From: Minisyncoccota bacterium
Lineage (GTDB): Bacteria; Patescibacteriota; Minisyncoccia; JAHIHE01; JAGLIN01
Length of the DNA stretch: 41,359 nt
Reading direction: 5' to 3'
NCBI GenBank assembly: GCA_028690055.1
Contig: JAQVBZ010000016.1
Location: 1-41,359 of the forward strand
In this document: one piece after another, positions 15,894 to 25,437 of the stretch
How the letters are laid out: the number at the start of each line of letters is the position of its first letter
Position numbering within the stretch: position 1 is the stretch's first letter
Made by a program: the position numbers and the translations under genes
The notes under the pieces: generated by a model
Seen by the model: only the letters and a program-made list of their open reading frames with translations
Database searches by the model: none
Told to the model about the DNA's origin: nothing

Positions 15894-17930
15894 TTACGCC
15901 CCCTGCACGATTGCCTCTTCGGTACTGATACTGTAGTCATCGAATAATTCCGTTGAGACTTTTTTACCACTATTGGTGATATTTTGCTGCACGAAAGTAT
16001 CGTACCCCGTAGCTGTAATATTATCGATGATATCCATCGCCTTGCCGACATTTTCCACCTGTGGCTCAACCTCAATCTGGAAAACAATCTCTTTGGCCGA
16101 AGTCAGAATCCCGTCATTGGCTTTGAATTTCGGTATCTCCCAAACGACCATGTTCGAGTCAATATCATAGTATATCCTTTCTTCATTAATATTATTGATT
16201 TCTTGCACAGTATTGTCTGAAGAATCATCCTCGACTTGAATTTCCGTATTCGTCTCTGATTCCGCTTCCAAAGAGACGTTCACGCCTTCATCGCCGGTCA
16301 CAACCTTACCCTTGGAATCTATATATTTGCCCGTCCATTTAACCCCCTTAGGTAAAACAGATTTTATCCGTATATTCTCGACTTCATTGAAAAGATTCCG
16401 CACGCTCCAGTGAATGGTGTAATAAGTCTTCTCCCCGACCTTTGGAGGAATAGCGCCACCGTTGGCAATCCTACCGTCATCATTGAAATATCCTTTTGTC
16501 TCCAGATATAGGAATGCCCGCACTTTTGAGGATTTAGTAAGATTTATAATTTCCTGATCCGCCGTATTCACTGTCACCTTGTTTTCCAGAATAAAATTCT
16601 TATCATTTTCCTTCTCGATTGTGAAGAGATCACTGACCTTCACCTTGAAACTAACACTCCCTTTTTCTCCAGGCTTTAATTGCGCCAGCGCCGGTACTTT
16701 AGCGGCACTCCAAACGATTTCATTATTTTTTACCGTTCCTTTATCCGCCTTGAGCGTAGACAAGTTATAATTACCCGTAAGAACATTTCTAAGTGTCAAT
16801 CCGCGCAATTCTCCCGCGCTCTGATTCTCAAATTCTATCTTGTACTCCAGGTCTTCATTCTTGCCAGAAACATAATCTTCCGCCCCGTTGATAGTTTGCA
16901 CGATAGAGATGCCTGGCCGAGTAACCGCCGTCTCCTCTGACTTTTCAAGATATTTTATCCAATCACCTTCGCCCTCCTTCAGATAGATATCAGCCTTTAT
17001 ACTCTCTTTATCGTTTTCGCTATGAAAATTTCCCTTTACTACCACAGCCATCTCTTTTGTTGTTGTGAAATCACTGAATTCGAAAGTAAATTTGTTGTTT
17101 TTTTCGTCCTTCTCCACAGCCACAACATCCGAAGATACAAAAGTAAAACTTTCCGGGAACTGCATATCTACTTTAGCAAAAGTGAAATTGCGTATACTTT
17201 TGTTCTTGAGTGAAAAAGCAATGTCCGTGTCTACATCGTTTTTCACACCGCCTTCTGGAAATTTCGCCACAAAATCGACTGGCACTGAAGAAATCGCCAG
17301 TGGAACTTGACTCTCCGCCTGGAATTCAGAATTGAAATTAGACGGTTTGTATTTCAAAACTCCTTTGACATTGCCGACATCCCCTTCATTACCGATAAAT
17401 TTTCCGAAAACCCGGATTTTGTCAGTGGAGTTTTTTGCTATTTTATTGATTCTCCAGAAAGACACATTACCTTCTTTTTCAATAGCCTTGTCACTGGAAG
17501 AAACGATGAAATTATCAGGAAAAAATATTTCCATCCGAACATCTTTCAGATTGACAGGATTGTCGTTCTTGTATCCGATCGTAAGGCTCACCTCCGCGCC
17601 ACTCTCGATCTCCGACTCTGCCTCGACAAAAACCGTCACTTTTCCGTTCTCAAACGACTCCTGCCCTTTATTATACGAAAGATAAGCGACTACCGCCAGA
17701 ACAAGAACAACCACCGCACCGATAATGACGAACATTTTTTTCCTGCTTTTCTTAGGTTCAGCCGAAAAATCTTCCCCGCCGCCATCGTCGTCTTTTTTCT
17801 TTTCGAGATAACTTTTGATTTCGTCATCCTTTTTGTACGCGTTCGTCCCATCTACCGGACCACTTGCAGTCTCGGCTTCTTTTTTGTCTTGTTCTTGGTT
17901 AGTCCCTACTAATTCAGGTTCTTGTGTCAT
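15894..17930 (-). CDS. Surface-anchored DUF11-like repeat protein
   Basis: A 678-residue protein: a charged cytoplasmic tail (1-60, ending KKSRKK), one membrane helix (about 66-86, FVIIGAVVVLVLAVVAYL), then about 590 extracytoplasmic residues. The outer part is built of beta-sandwich modules with the rhythm of DUF11/Ig-like domains: ENGKVTVFVEAESEIESGAE, later YVSGKNEDLEYKIEFENQS and LKPGEKGSVSFKVKV, then a final module (KVGEKTYYTIHWSVRNLFNE). There is no LPXTG or other sorting signal, so the N-terminal helix is the anchor. Likely a structural or adhesive surface protein. It stands alone, with a repeat-filled gap downstream. Confidence 0.75.
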   Translation of the reverse strand: MTQEPELVGTNQEQDKKEAETASGPVDGTNAYKKDDEIKSYLEKKKDDDGGGEDFSAEPKKSRKKMFVIIGAVVVLVLAVVAYLSYNKGQESFENGKVTVFVEAESEIESGAEVSLTIGYKNDNPVNLKDVRMEIFFPDNFIVSSSDKAIEKEGNVSFWRINKIAKNSTDKIRVFGKFIGNEGDVGNVKGVLKYKPSNFNSEFQAESQVPLAISSVPVDFVAKFPEGGVKNDVDTDIAFSLKNKSIRNFTFAKVDMQFPESFTFVSSDVVAVEKDEKNNKFTFEFSDFTTTKEMAVVVKGNFHSENDKESIKADIYLKEGEGDWIKYLEKSEETAVTRPGISIVQTINGAEDYVSGKNEDLEYKIEFENQSAGELRGLTLRNVLTGNYNLSTLKADKGTVKNNEIVWSAAKVPALAQLKPGEKGSVSFKVKVSDLFTIEKENDKNFILENKVTVNTADQEIINLTKSSKVRAFLYLETKGYFNDDGRIANGGAIPPKVGEKTYYTIHWSVRNLFNEVENIRIKSVLPKGVKWTGKYIDSKGKVVTGDEGVNVSLEAESETNTEIQVEDDSSDNTVQEINNINEERIYYDIDSNMVVWEIPKFKANDGILTSAKEIVFQIEVEPQVENVGKAMDIIDNITATGYDTFVQQNITNSGKKVSTELFDDYSISTEEAIVQGA

Positions 17931-18102
17931 ATTTTTTGTATGATTATTTTGTTTAATTATACAACAAAATTATTATAAAATCAAAAATATCAGTTCCGAA
18001 TTCCCGCATGGTCGGTACTTGAGCTCCAGTAAGACATAAAACAATGCTTATAGCTTAATATCAAAAGACATCTTTTTAGTCCGTTATTTTCATTTTCCGA
18101 AA

Positions 18103-19185
18103 TTATTCCTGCAAAAGACTATCGATTGCCGCAACCTTTTTGTAATTTCCTCTCACGAAGACCAAGAGCGCTATCAAGACCACAGAAGCGCTGATAAGCA
18201 TTCCGACTGAGATTGAACTATGGTCTGCGGAAAAATTAACGATATTTATAAGAATAAGAGAAAATAACATATACATCTGGCTACGGATACTAAGTGTTGT
18301 CGCACGGTGTGAGGAAGGAACAATTTTATGGACTATACCACCGATATAGATATCGAATGAACCGGAAGCAAAAGTAAGAAGTGCAATAGAAAGAATAACC
18401 AAAACAGCGATCTGCGTGCCAAAAAATAGCGAAGAAACTAAGTCGATAAATAGATAGACCAGCATGATCCCCTTCCAATCGATTTTAGATTTCATTTTCT
18501 GATACAGACTCGCCCCCAAAAGACCAAATATGCTCACAAAAATATATACGACACTAAAATATGAGAGAGGAATTCCCGATGCTTGCATAACAGGCTGATA
18601 ATAATTGAAAAGCACATCCCAGATTGCGCCCACTACAGAGAAAACTATGACTGTGTTCCAAATCGTTTTATGTTTAAGAAGATAAAACAAGCCTTCTTTT
18701 ACCTGATCAAAAGACCTGCTGATGCTTTTTTCTCTGGTGGGCTCTTTGAAACTAAAGGCCCAGATCACGCAAGCAAAATTTGCCAAAGCGGATAATAGAA
18801 ACGGCATTTTCGGATTAATAGAATAAATATAAACACCGACGATGGCAGCAATAATCCTGCCTAAAAAGAAATATTTCAATAATTTTGCCTGGGTCTGCTC
18901 ATATTGTTTCTCTCTGCCGAGGGAAAGCAGGGTGTCGTAAACAAAAGCACTGAGTATTCCCGTCCAACACGCGGTTCCTATCCCGTTAAAACAAAACGCC
19001 AGAAAAAACATCTCGAAAGAATTGGACAGAAAGATGATAACATTAAGGAGCATAAAGGCTACGTTGCCCATGATCAAAAGTGACTTGCGCGAATATTTGT
19101 CCGCCCAGATGCTGGAAGGAATATCAAGAAGAAGCGACATGATATATGACGCTCCCAAAATCAGCCCGACTTGCGTCATGCTCAT
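18103..19185 (-). CDS. MFS transporter, apparently missing first helix
   Basis: A 360-residue major facilitator with about 11 membrane helices. The loop 2-3 signature is recognisable (DIPSSIWADKYSRKSLLIMG, a variant of the D-x-x-G-R-R/K motif). The product starts at MSMTQVGLILGASYIMSLLL, which in relatives follows the first helix. In frame upstream, codons for FNIFFLQSG still look like the end of that helix, then a TAG stop occurs next to a CCACCGAC...GTCGGTGG palindrome (19215-19233). The usual length is 390-420 residues. I infer 5' truncation by a repeat insertion, or a genuinely short form. The substrate is unknown; drug or sugar export are both possible. Confidence 0.75.
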   Translation of the reverse strand: MSMTQVGLILGASYIMSLLLDIPSSIWADKYSRKSLLIMGNVAFMLLNVIIFLSNSFEMFFLAFCFNGIGTACWTGILSAFVYDTLLSLGREKQYEQTQAKLLKYFFLGRIIAAIVGVYIYSINPKMPFLLSALANFACVIWAFSFKEPTREKSISRSFDQVKEGLFYLLKHKTIWNTVIVFSVVGAIWDVLFNYYQPVMQASGIPLSYFSVVYIFVSIFGLLGASLYQKMKSKIDWKGIMLVYLFIDLVSSLFFGTQIAVLVILSIALLTFASGSFDIYIGGIVHKIVPSSHRATTLSIRSQMYMLFSLILINIVNFSADHSSISVGMLISASVVLIALLVFVRGNYKKVAAIDSLLQE

Positions 19186-19678
19186 ACCACTTTGCAGAAA
19201 GAAAATATTAAACTACCACCGACCTTGTCGGTGGAATTCTGGGCTAACGGACTTTGTCCTTTCCGCCAGTACGCTTATCCGACTATTTATTTATATCTTT
19301 GCTGTCTGGTCCTATCTGTAAAAAGATACAAAATGCAACATTATCGCTTGCATCTTGAAATATATCTATCTGTGCCATTATTTTAAAATACAAACTGACT
19401 TCGTCCGCAATCGGAAACCGTGGACGACCGACTTCGTCGGTGGTTTTCTTAAAGCAATAAAGATGGGGAAAGGGAACCACATCCCATCCACGAGACTTAT
19501 CAAACATGTCTTTTTTATATTTCCTTCCAGATTTTTTTCATCCGTTTTGTTCATTTGTCCTAAGGCAGCCAATAAATCTCTTATCACTCTATCGCCCTCC
19601 CCTGCGATTATGACTCACTGGTTTTTTGTAACCAGTCTCCCAAAAACTCCCCACAAAGGAGGAGCCTTGGATTGCTTG
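19186..19678. other. 493-bp gap with small GACTTCGTC-type palindromes
   Basis: No convincing gene. Four related units occur: CCACCGACCTTGTCGGTGG (19215-19233), GGACTTTGTCC (about 19249), GACTTCGTCCG (about 19398) and ACCGACTTCGTCGGTGGT (about 19425-19443, followed by TTTTCTT). An unrelated hairpin ACTGGTT...AACCAGT lies at about 19617-19636. The region looks like decayed coding or repeat-invaded DNA in front of the MFS gene. Confidence 0.4.
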
Positions 19679-19751
19679 AGCGGGTGATGGGAATCGAACC
19701 CACATCCTCAGCTTGGAAGGCTGATATAATAAGCCACTATACGACACCCGC
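19679..19751 (-). tRNA. tRNA-Gly (TCC anticodon)
   Basis: The acceptor stem GCGGGTG/CACCCGC, anticodon arm TCAGC-CTTCCAA-GCTGA (anticodon TCC, reading GGA/GGG) and T arm with GGGTTCGATTCCC are intact. The discriminator is T. CCA is not encoded (CAA follows). Confidence 0.94.
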
Positions 19752-19863
19752 AGATTTGCCACATCTATTTTGCACCTCATTATTGTAACATACGAACTGA
19801 AAATGGCAAGTCTCCCGCGAATATAACATGCGATCTTGAAGTAGAAGTTCCTCCATCCATTTC

Positions 19864-19980
19864 TGTCATTCCGACGTTAGGAGGAATCCCTACCTTACGA
19901 TATAACGGTAATAATTAATGAAATATGATTACAAAGTATCACTGTTGCACAGGGATTCCTCGCATCCGTTCGGCATGACA
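19864..19980. repeat. TGTCAT...ATGACA repeat
   Basis: A 117-bp element starting TGTCATTCCGACG and ending TTCGGCATGACA, with AGGAATCCC near the left end and GGGATTCCT near the right, so the arms form an inverted repeat. It fills the gap between tRNA-Gly and the ATPase gene. Confidence 0.55.
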
Positions 19981-20006
19981 AGAAATCCGATAGGTGTCTA
20001 CTTTTT

Positions 20007-22478
20007 CTAAAAAATATTCGCCCGATTCAAAATCTCCCTTTCCACCACCTCACGATCACGCCCGTATTTAAGCATCGAGAGCTCTTTGATATTATCCGCC
20101 AATTCTTTATTACCCCTTACCGGCGGGTAAGTCTTCATATTGAACCCTTCGCTCCTGATTCCGTCGAGCATCAGTTTCAGATAAGCGTTGTAATTGTCGA
20201 TATTAATCAAGTCTTGCTCGTCGAATACCGGAGCATATTGCTTGGCCAGGAATTCCGCATCTTCCGGACCGACACGGAAAGAGCACAGAGTTCCCACATT
20301 TCCAAAAACGGATTTTTGGATCGGTTCCGGCAGCTGTCCGAGGAACTGATGCGCGAGAGTGAGACAGAGGCGATATTTTCTCGCCTCGGAAAGTATGGTG
20401 GAAATACTGTCGGTCGTAAAGTTCTGGAACTCGTCGATATAGAGATAGAAATCTTTCCTCTCTTCCTGCGGAATGTCAGTGCGACTCAAGGATGAGATAA
20501 GCAACTTACCGACCAAGACCAGCCCCAAAAGATAAGCATTTGTCTCACCGATTTTTCCTTTCGAAAGATTTACCAGCAAAATCTTGCGGTTATCCATAAT
20601 CTCACGGAAGTTTATCGAACTGCTCTGTTGGCCGATAATAGGACGCATCGTATCATTGGATATGAATTGTGTCAGTTTACTTGTGATATAAGGCACCATA
20701 TTCGCCAGTGCCGCTTCCCCTCCGGCTTTTTCCGCTTCTTTCTGCCAAAAATCACGCACAACCATATTCTTGCACTTGCTCAATTTGTATTTACGGAATT
20801 CGGCATCGGACATCACCTTGGAAATCTCGATGAGAGTAGAACCCGATTCCGGATCGTCCATAATGAGGAGCATCGCGTTGCGCATATATTGCTCGAACAT
20901 CGGCCCACCGGTCTTGCTCAAATCATACAATTTATCAAAAACCTTGATCATCTCATTGATGACAAAAGTCTTCTGTTCCGGATAATTTTGGTCATACTCC
21001 AACAGATTGAGTCCCATCGGCCTGTCTATGCGAGAAGGATCAAAAAGTACCACGTCTTCCGCGCGTTCTTTTGGCACCGCTTCCAACGCCTCCTCGATAA
21101 GGTCGCCATGCGGATCAATCACACATACCCCTTCGCCGTTCATAATATCCTGCCGGACCAACCCGCTCAAGAAGCCGGATTTTCCGGTTCCTGTCTGTCC
21201 GATGATATACATATGCCGTCGACGGTCTTCTTTACCCATTTTTATCACTCTATCGTCTCCACGGAAGAGGCTCTGCCCCAATGCCAATCCTTCGGCGGGC
21301 ATAACTGAAGGTGGTGGTGCCTGCTTAGATTTCTGCCACTTGATAGACGGCGAACCGGTGGTCGCAATCGGAAAGTGAAAAAGGCTGGTGAGCTCTTCGG
21401 TATTGAGTATGCATTTTCTGCTATTTTCAAAATTGCGGAAAATGAAATTATAAATCGTCCGGCTAACGAACTTGGATTTACTGCTCATAAAAGCCTCCAC
21501 GATTTTGAAACCGTTTCCGTTAGGCATGTTGTACTGGGCGAAAGAACTTTCCAAATCTTTAAGCAGAGTCTCCGCTCTTTCTTTGGTCGGAGCAGAAGTC
21601 ACCAGACGAATATTAACTTCAAATCCGACTTTCCCCGCCTTGCTCTCTACCGCCTTGATAGAATCTTCTTGCATCGGCGTAAGCATCATACTTTTTTCCG
21701 GCTCCGACTTCTTTACGGTTTGCACACCCATATCGAGCAGCCATCTGACGACTTTTAACCCGGTTGGATTATTGCCTATACGACCTTCGAAATTCTTGCC
21801 TTCCTGCATCATCTTGATTGCATTCTTACTCTCTTCCTGCCAAACCCCGCCCGCCGCCCTCATCACGACCTGAAAGGAGGCCCCTTCTCCTATTGGAACT
21901 TTTGAAAGTGCGCTAGTCAGCCCTGAGATAGGATCCGCCTCCATATTCTGATAGGTCCGAATCGGCAGCACAAAATCTTTCTTGAGGACCATATAAGAAC
22001 CCGCCGCGCCCCCATTGGGTACGAAAATATTATAATCGTTTATCCTCTCGATATTTGCATCCGGATAAAAACTATGGATTTGCTTTTCCACGATAGACGA
22101 AAATTTCTTCGGAGTTCCGACATAGAAAAAGATCTCATTACTATCAATCGGTGTCGCGATTTCAAAAGACATATAAAAAGGACCATAAAGCAGCCGGGTC
22201 TTCGTCTCCTCTCGGATATTACTTAGGTTGGCATAGAGCTGTTCCATCACGGAGATGCTCTGTCTCCGCTCTTCCGCGCCATCCTTCTCCCGCTGCTGCA
22301 GATTTTTAGAAACCGAAACCTGCAAAACCGCCATATTGAGTGAGCGCGTAATCTTGCCCGCATTCATCATCTTCATATACACTATCTTGATCACAACAAC
22401 AGCCGCCACAAGAATGACAGGAAAAATCAATTCCGTAAGTTTCATCTTAATTACTAGGCCGGCAATTTCAAGTGTCAT
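20007..22478 (-). CDS. TraG/VirD4-like type IV secretion ATPase
   Basis: An 823-residue protein. One N-terminal membrane helix (about 15-35, LIFPVILVAAVVVIKI) is followed by a roughly 380-residue domain without familiar motifs (IFFYVGTPKKFSSIVEKQIH within it), then a RecA-like hexameric ATPase: Walker A GQTGTGKSG at about 426, CVIDPHGDLIEE, Walker B YLYIDEFQNF at about 676, and the LAHQFLGQLPEPI sensor region. This order matches coupling-protein or VirB4-like ATPases that drive DNA or protein through type IV machines. No relaxase, pilin or VirB channel gene is in view. It is the last of seven co-directional genes. M12 (22445, MKLTELIF) is an equally good start. Co-transcription with the unknown proteins upstream suggests they are its partners or cargo. 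Confidence 0.85.
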   Translation of the reverse strand: MTLEIAGLVIKMKLTELIFPVILVAAVVVIKIVYMKMMNAGKITRSLNMAVLQVSVSKNLQQREKDGAEERRQSISVMEQLYANLSNIREETKTRLLYGPFYMSFEIATPIDSNEIFFYVGTPKKFSSIVEKQIHSFYPDANIERINDYNIFVPNGGAAGSYMVLKKDFVLPIRTYQNMEADPISGLTSALSKVPIGEGASFQVVMRAAGGVWQEESKNAIKMMQEGKNFEGRIGNNPTGLKVVRWLLDMGVQTVKKSEPEKSMMLTPMQEDSIKAVESKAGKVGFEVNIRLVTSAPTKERAETLLKDLESSFAQYNMPNGNGFKIVEAFMSSKSKFVSRTIYNFIFRNFENSRKCILNTEELTSLFHFPIATTGSPSIKWQKSKQAPPPSVMPAEGLALGQSLFRGDDRVIKMGKEDRRRHMYIIGQTGTGKSGFLSGLVRQDIMNGEGVCVIDPHGDLIEEALEAVPKERAEDVVLFDPSRIDRPMGLNLLEYDQNYPEQKTFVINEMIKVFDKLYDLSKTGGPMFEQYMRNAMLLIMDDPESGSTLIEISKVMSDAEFRKYKLSKCKNMVVRDFWQKEAEKAGGEAALANMVPYITSKLTQFISNDTMRPIIGQQSSSINFREIMDNRKILLVNLSKGKIGETNAYLLGLVLVGKLLISSLSRTDIPQEERKDFYLYIDEFQNFTTDSISTILSEARKYRLCLTLAHQFLGQLPEPIQKSVFGNVGTLCSFRVGPEDAEFLAKQYAPVFDEQDLINIDNYNAYLKLMLDGIRSEGFNMKTYPPVRGNKELADNIKELSMLKYGRDREVVEREILNRANIF

Positions 22479-22532
22479 ATGAATAAAGTCCTTATGATAA
22501 AAAATTCACTATCATTTCAACAAAAATATTTT

Positions 22533-23081
22533 CTACAAATCGTCCAATTTTTTGGCCGCAACCAATTCCTCGTGCAATTCCCCTGATAAGTGGGCGTGAA
22601 GCAAGTCCAAAACATAAGGATCATCAAGCTTACGAGCGACTTCAATACTGTAATTGATTCCTTTCTGCCAAGCGAGCGCCGATAACGTTTGGATTTTTCT
22701 TTCCTCATCCATGGTCATTATAGCTTTGACATCCCTCGTAATTTCCGCCGCCTTGTCTTCATCAACCTTTGCAAGCGAACCGCTAGTGACAGTTTTAACC
22801 GTAGAGACCATAGCTCCGAATCGGCTTTCCTTTTCAACCCGATTTTCAACGCGCGGCTCCTTTGTTGCCGCTCGTGCCGCCTCTTGAACATTTTGCGTCC
22901 ACCCGGGAGTATATTCCGCTCTCTGTACAGGCGACGGTTGCACCATCTCCACTGTCTCCGGCTCGTATTCTTTTACCCCCTCCGGATGATTCATACCCAA
23001 TGACGCCTTCTTTTTGGCAAGCTGTCTCTCCAACTCCCTGATTTCTCGAAGCTTCGAATCCTCTGGACTTATATCTGGCAT
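22533..23081 (-). CDS. Unknown soluble protein beside the ATPase
   Basis: I do not recognise this 182-residue protein. It has an N-terminal coiled-coil stretch (LREIRELERQLAKKKASLG), a Pro/Glu-rich linker (about 35-90), and a C-terminal helical domain (about 100-180; MTMDEERKIQTLSALAWQKG then INYSIEVARKLDDPYVLD) that resembles a small two- or three-helix module. No membrane segment or signal peptide. The gap to the ATPase gene is 54 bp and to the upstream 529-residue gene 32 bp, so it is probably expressed with both and may link them. Confidence 0.7.
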   Translation of the reverse strand: MPDISPEDSKLREIRELERQLAKKKASLGMNHPEGVKEYEPETVEMVQPSPVQRAEYTPGWTQNVQEAARAATKEPRVENRVEKESRFGAMVSTVKTVTSGSLAKVDEDKAAEITRDVKAIMTMDEERKIQTLSALAWQKGINYSIEVARKLDDPYVLDLLHAHLSGELHEELVAAKKLDDL

Positions 23082-23113
23082 ATTTTTTGATTTATACGAT
23101 TATTTCCCCTCTC

Positions 23114-24703
23114 CTACTTTTTAGCCGCCTCCGCTTTTGTCGGCGCCGTGAGAATTGCCGGTAATTTAAATTGAAACAACGCCTGTACAAAATCATCACG
23201 TTTTTTTTCTTTCCATACGGCTACAAAAGCTGCAATCCAAAACATTCCTTTGGCAGCCACGGTAGCGGGAATCACGGAAGCTGTAACTTTAGCCCCCGCA
23301 ACAAAACCGCTTTTCCTTACAACATTGGCTATAGTTGGATGCGCCACCGCAAACTGCGCAGAATATTGTGAAATTCTATAGAGAGCTCCACTCAATGCCG
23401 CTATAACTACCGCCGCCTTCTTCAAAGTATTTAGCAAGCTTGACATTTCCTTAATATCGGCATCACTCAATGATACGCCTTTCTCCTGTGCCTTCTCTGC
23501 CCTGCCTGCAAGCTCTTTCATAATTGCGGAGGTTTCTTTAAATTCCTGTATATTTGTCACGAGAGTAATATAGTCTTTTTTCAAGGATTCTTTCATTTCA
23601 GGATCCCCTTCCATTCTAGCATACATATATTGCATATGCTTAGCAGAATCATCAAAAGTTTCCGCTATATTTTCGAAATACGTTTTTACTTGTTCAGGGG
23701 TTCCTTCTCTAAGGAGACCTAGCCCCTCATCAATAATTGATGCGAGATTTATTTCCCCCTTCTCCATTCCCTTTATCAATTCAGCATCCATCAATTTCTT
23801 CTCCATTTCCTTCTCTGCTTTTACAATCTCCTTTTTTGCCTCCACATCATCTTTGTAATTCAGCGGCAGTTTCAATTCTTCCGCATATTTCTTACCGGTT
23901 TGCGCGATTACCTTATCCGTCTCTGGTGTCTCATTGTTTTCCAAGTCTTCGTTTTCTGCGTCTTCCTTTTTTGCTCTCTCAAATTCATCAATCAACGTTT
24001 GTGCATCTTCCGAATGCCCGCCTTCTCCGAAGAAATGTTTCTCTGTTTCTTCCATGGCATCTGCGGTTTCCACCGCCTCATCTTCCGTTAATATATCTTC
24101 ACCCTCTGCGCCCGCTTCCGCCCCTTCGGTTATAGACTCTCCCGTTGTTTGTTCGGCAGTATGAGTGTTATTTATATACTCCTGCGCTTTTTTTCGCTTA
24201 AGCTCAACATCGATTGCAGGTTTTTTTGTAGCCCCTTCCTCATCCTCGGACGGCTGAGCAACGTTTTCTTTATTACCCGGCTCAGAAGAAGGCTTTTGAG
24301 TACTTTCAACTCCCCCGAATACCTGCTCTGATGACTCGGCAGAAGGAACTTTCTCATCATCCACTTCTTCTTTTTGTTCAATGCCACGCCCCCCATCCGG
24401 ATCATCCCTCGTCTTTTGCTTAATCTCATCATCAAAGTCAATACAGGCACCTGCCACCTCCTTACCAAGAACTTTATTTTCTTCTTTTACCTCTTGTCCT
24501 TCAAAAGGATCTTTTATTTTTTTATCCACTTCGTCATCTATCTCCCCCTGTTCTTTTCTAAAATTTTCATAGTAAGCTTTCACTGCGTCTCGTGCGAGAG
24601 CCTCCTTTTTCGGATAATCCAAAGACTCACCTCTGCTCACTTCTTGCGTAGGTTCAAGTTCTGACTTTTTTTCAGGATTTTGATCGCTCATAGCATTAAA
24701 CAT
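23114..24703 (-). CDS. Large acidic protein with C-terminal membrane region
   Basis: A 529-residue protein of unknown family. Residues 1-280 are extremely rich in Glu, Lys, Asp and Ala and probably disordered. Residues 280-400 look helical (LINLGLLREGTPEQVK-like segments, then MKESLKKDYITLVTNIQEF). From about 425 come two or three hydrophobic stretches (LKKAAVVIAALSGALYRI and VAGAKVTASVIPATVAAKGM then FWIAAFVAVWKEKK) that could be membrane or hydrophobic helices. The first ATG (24703, MFNAMSDQN) overlaps the upstream 54-residue gene; a second ATG (24691) is possible. Its place in the ATPase cluster suggests an envelope-linked partner of the machine. Confidence 0.7.
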   Translation of the reverse strand: MFNAMSDQNPEKKSELEPTQEVSRGESLDYPKKEALARDAVKAYYENFRKEQGEIDDEVDKKIKDPFEGQEVKEENKVLGKEVAGACIDFDDEIKQKTRDDPDGGRGIEQKEEVDDEKVPSAESSEQVFGGVESTQKPSSEPGNKENVAQPSEDEEGATKKPAIDVELKRKKAQEYINNTHTAEQTTGESITEGAEAGAEGEDILTEDEAVETADAMEETEKHFFGEGGHSEDAQTLIDEFERAKKEDAENEDLENNETPETDKVIAQTGKKYAEELKLPLNYKDDVEAKKEIVKAEKEMEKKLMDAELIKGMEKGEINLASIIDEGLGLLREGTPEQVKTYFENIAETFDDSAKHMQYMYARMEGDPEMKESLKKDYITLVTNIQEFKETSAIMKELAGRAEKAQEKGVSLSDADIKEMSSLLNTLKKAAVVIAALSGALYRISQYSAQFAVAHPTIANVVRKSGFVAGAKVTASVIPATVAAKGMFWIAAFVAVWKEKKRDDFVQALFQFKLPAILTAPTKAEAAKK

Positions 24704-24860
24704 TATGGATTTTATCTCTTATATCGTCCGCTTTTTCTTTTGAAGAAATTTTATCTATCTTATCAAACAAAGCCAGTTGCCGCCTACGGATATCGGACAT
24801 CTTGTCTTTAAAAGCTATAAAGGCTTTTTTCAATATTGCATTTTTTTCTTCCTCTGTCAT
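24696..24860 (-). CDS. 54-residue charged small protein
   Basis: A short gene encoding MTEEEKNAILKKAFIAFKDK and ending KADDIRDKIHNV. The protein is fully helical in character, with no membrane segment. Its stop (TAA, 24696-24698) overlaps the ATG of the 529-residue gene by 8 bp, which implies translational coupling and supports a real gene. No family recognised. Confidence 0.55.
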   Translation of the reverse strand: MTEEEKNAILKKAFIAFKDKMSDIRRRQLALFDKIDKISSKEKADDIRDKIHNV

Positions 24861-24897
24861 TTTTAGTCCTTATATCTTTAATTATGGTTACAACCCC

Positions 24898-25050
24898 TGT
24901 CATCCTGAGGTACCCCGAAGAATCCCACTATATCCCACACAAATCAGAAATTTTTCATCCCAAAGTATCCGGGAAAAAACACAACCTAACAAATAAACGT
25001 CCTCAGCACGTCCCCTCTCCTTCCGGGAGAGGGCTAGGGTGAGGGGAGGG
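24898..25050. repeat. TGTCAT-class half element plus CCCTCTCC hairpin
   Basis: 24898-24945 opens TGTCATCCTGAGGTACCCCG then AAGAATCCCACTATATCCC, a copy of the class at 32450 and 35560, without a clear right end. 25011-25050 carries the hairpin CCCCTCTCCTTCCGGGAGAG followed by GGTGAGGGG, shared with 35750 and 38871. This 224-bp gap splits an otherwise tight gene run. Confidence 0.55.
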
Positions 25051-25084
25051 CAACAACGCAATAACCTTTTTCAGACACCTTTCA

Positions 25085-25384
25085 TTATCCCCTAATCCTT
25101 AATATATCTACCTTAGTCTTTTGTGCCTCATCCTCAAAAATCTCTTTGGCATCTGGATTTTTAGACAAGATATAATTCTCCATCTCCTCAAACATCTCGT
25201 CCGGAATCGCATTAAACTCTTTCGCCTCCTCCTCGCTGAATTCTTTCATAATCCGCAGCCCCGCGCGCGAGCTGATCAGCATTATGATTTCTTTCATCGT
25301 GCCAGCCTTCTCAAATTCATCAAGGACATCCAGCCCCAAAGACTCTTCAAGGTCCTGCAAAATTTTATCACTGATTAATTGCAT
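25085..25384 (-). CDS. Unknown 99-residue helical protein
   Basis: A small, acidic, soluble protein (MQLISDKILQDLEESLGL opening; KEFSEEEAKEFNAIPDEMFE in the middle; KKT-V-ILRIRG end). It reads as four or five helices. Short proteins with this LEESLGLD...LxxR layout recur in candidate-phyla genomes as domains of unknown function, a recollection I cannot check here. It sits 53 bp after the 1327-residue gene and before the 54-residue gene, inside the ATPase cluster. Confidence 0.65.
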   Translation of the reverse strand: MQLISDKILQDLEESLGLDVLDEFEKAGTMKEIIMLISSRAGLRIMKEFSEEEAKEFNAIPDEMFEEMENYILSKNPDAKEIFEDEAQKTKVDILRIRG

Positions 25385-25437
25385 ATTTTTTACTTAAACG
25401 TTGCTAATTTTTTTACTCCTTTCCTTATATACTAAGC

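Noticed and set aside
19589-19780. A minus-strand frame with MWVRFPSPAQ
   Set aside because: It reads straight through tRNA-Gly; this translation is a well-known tRNA artefact.
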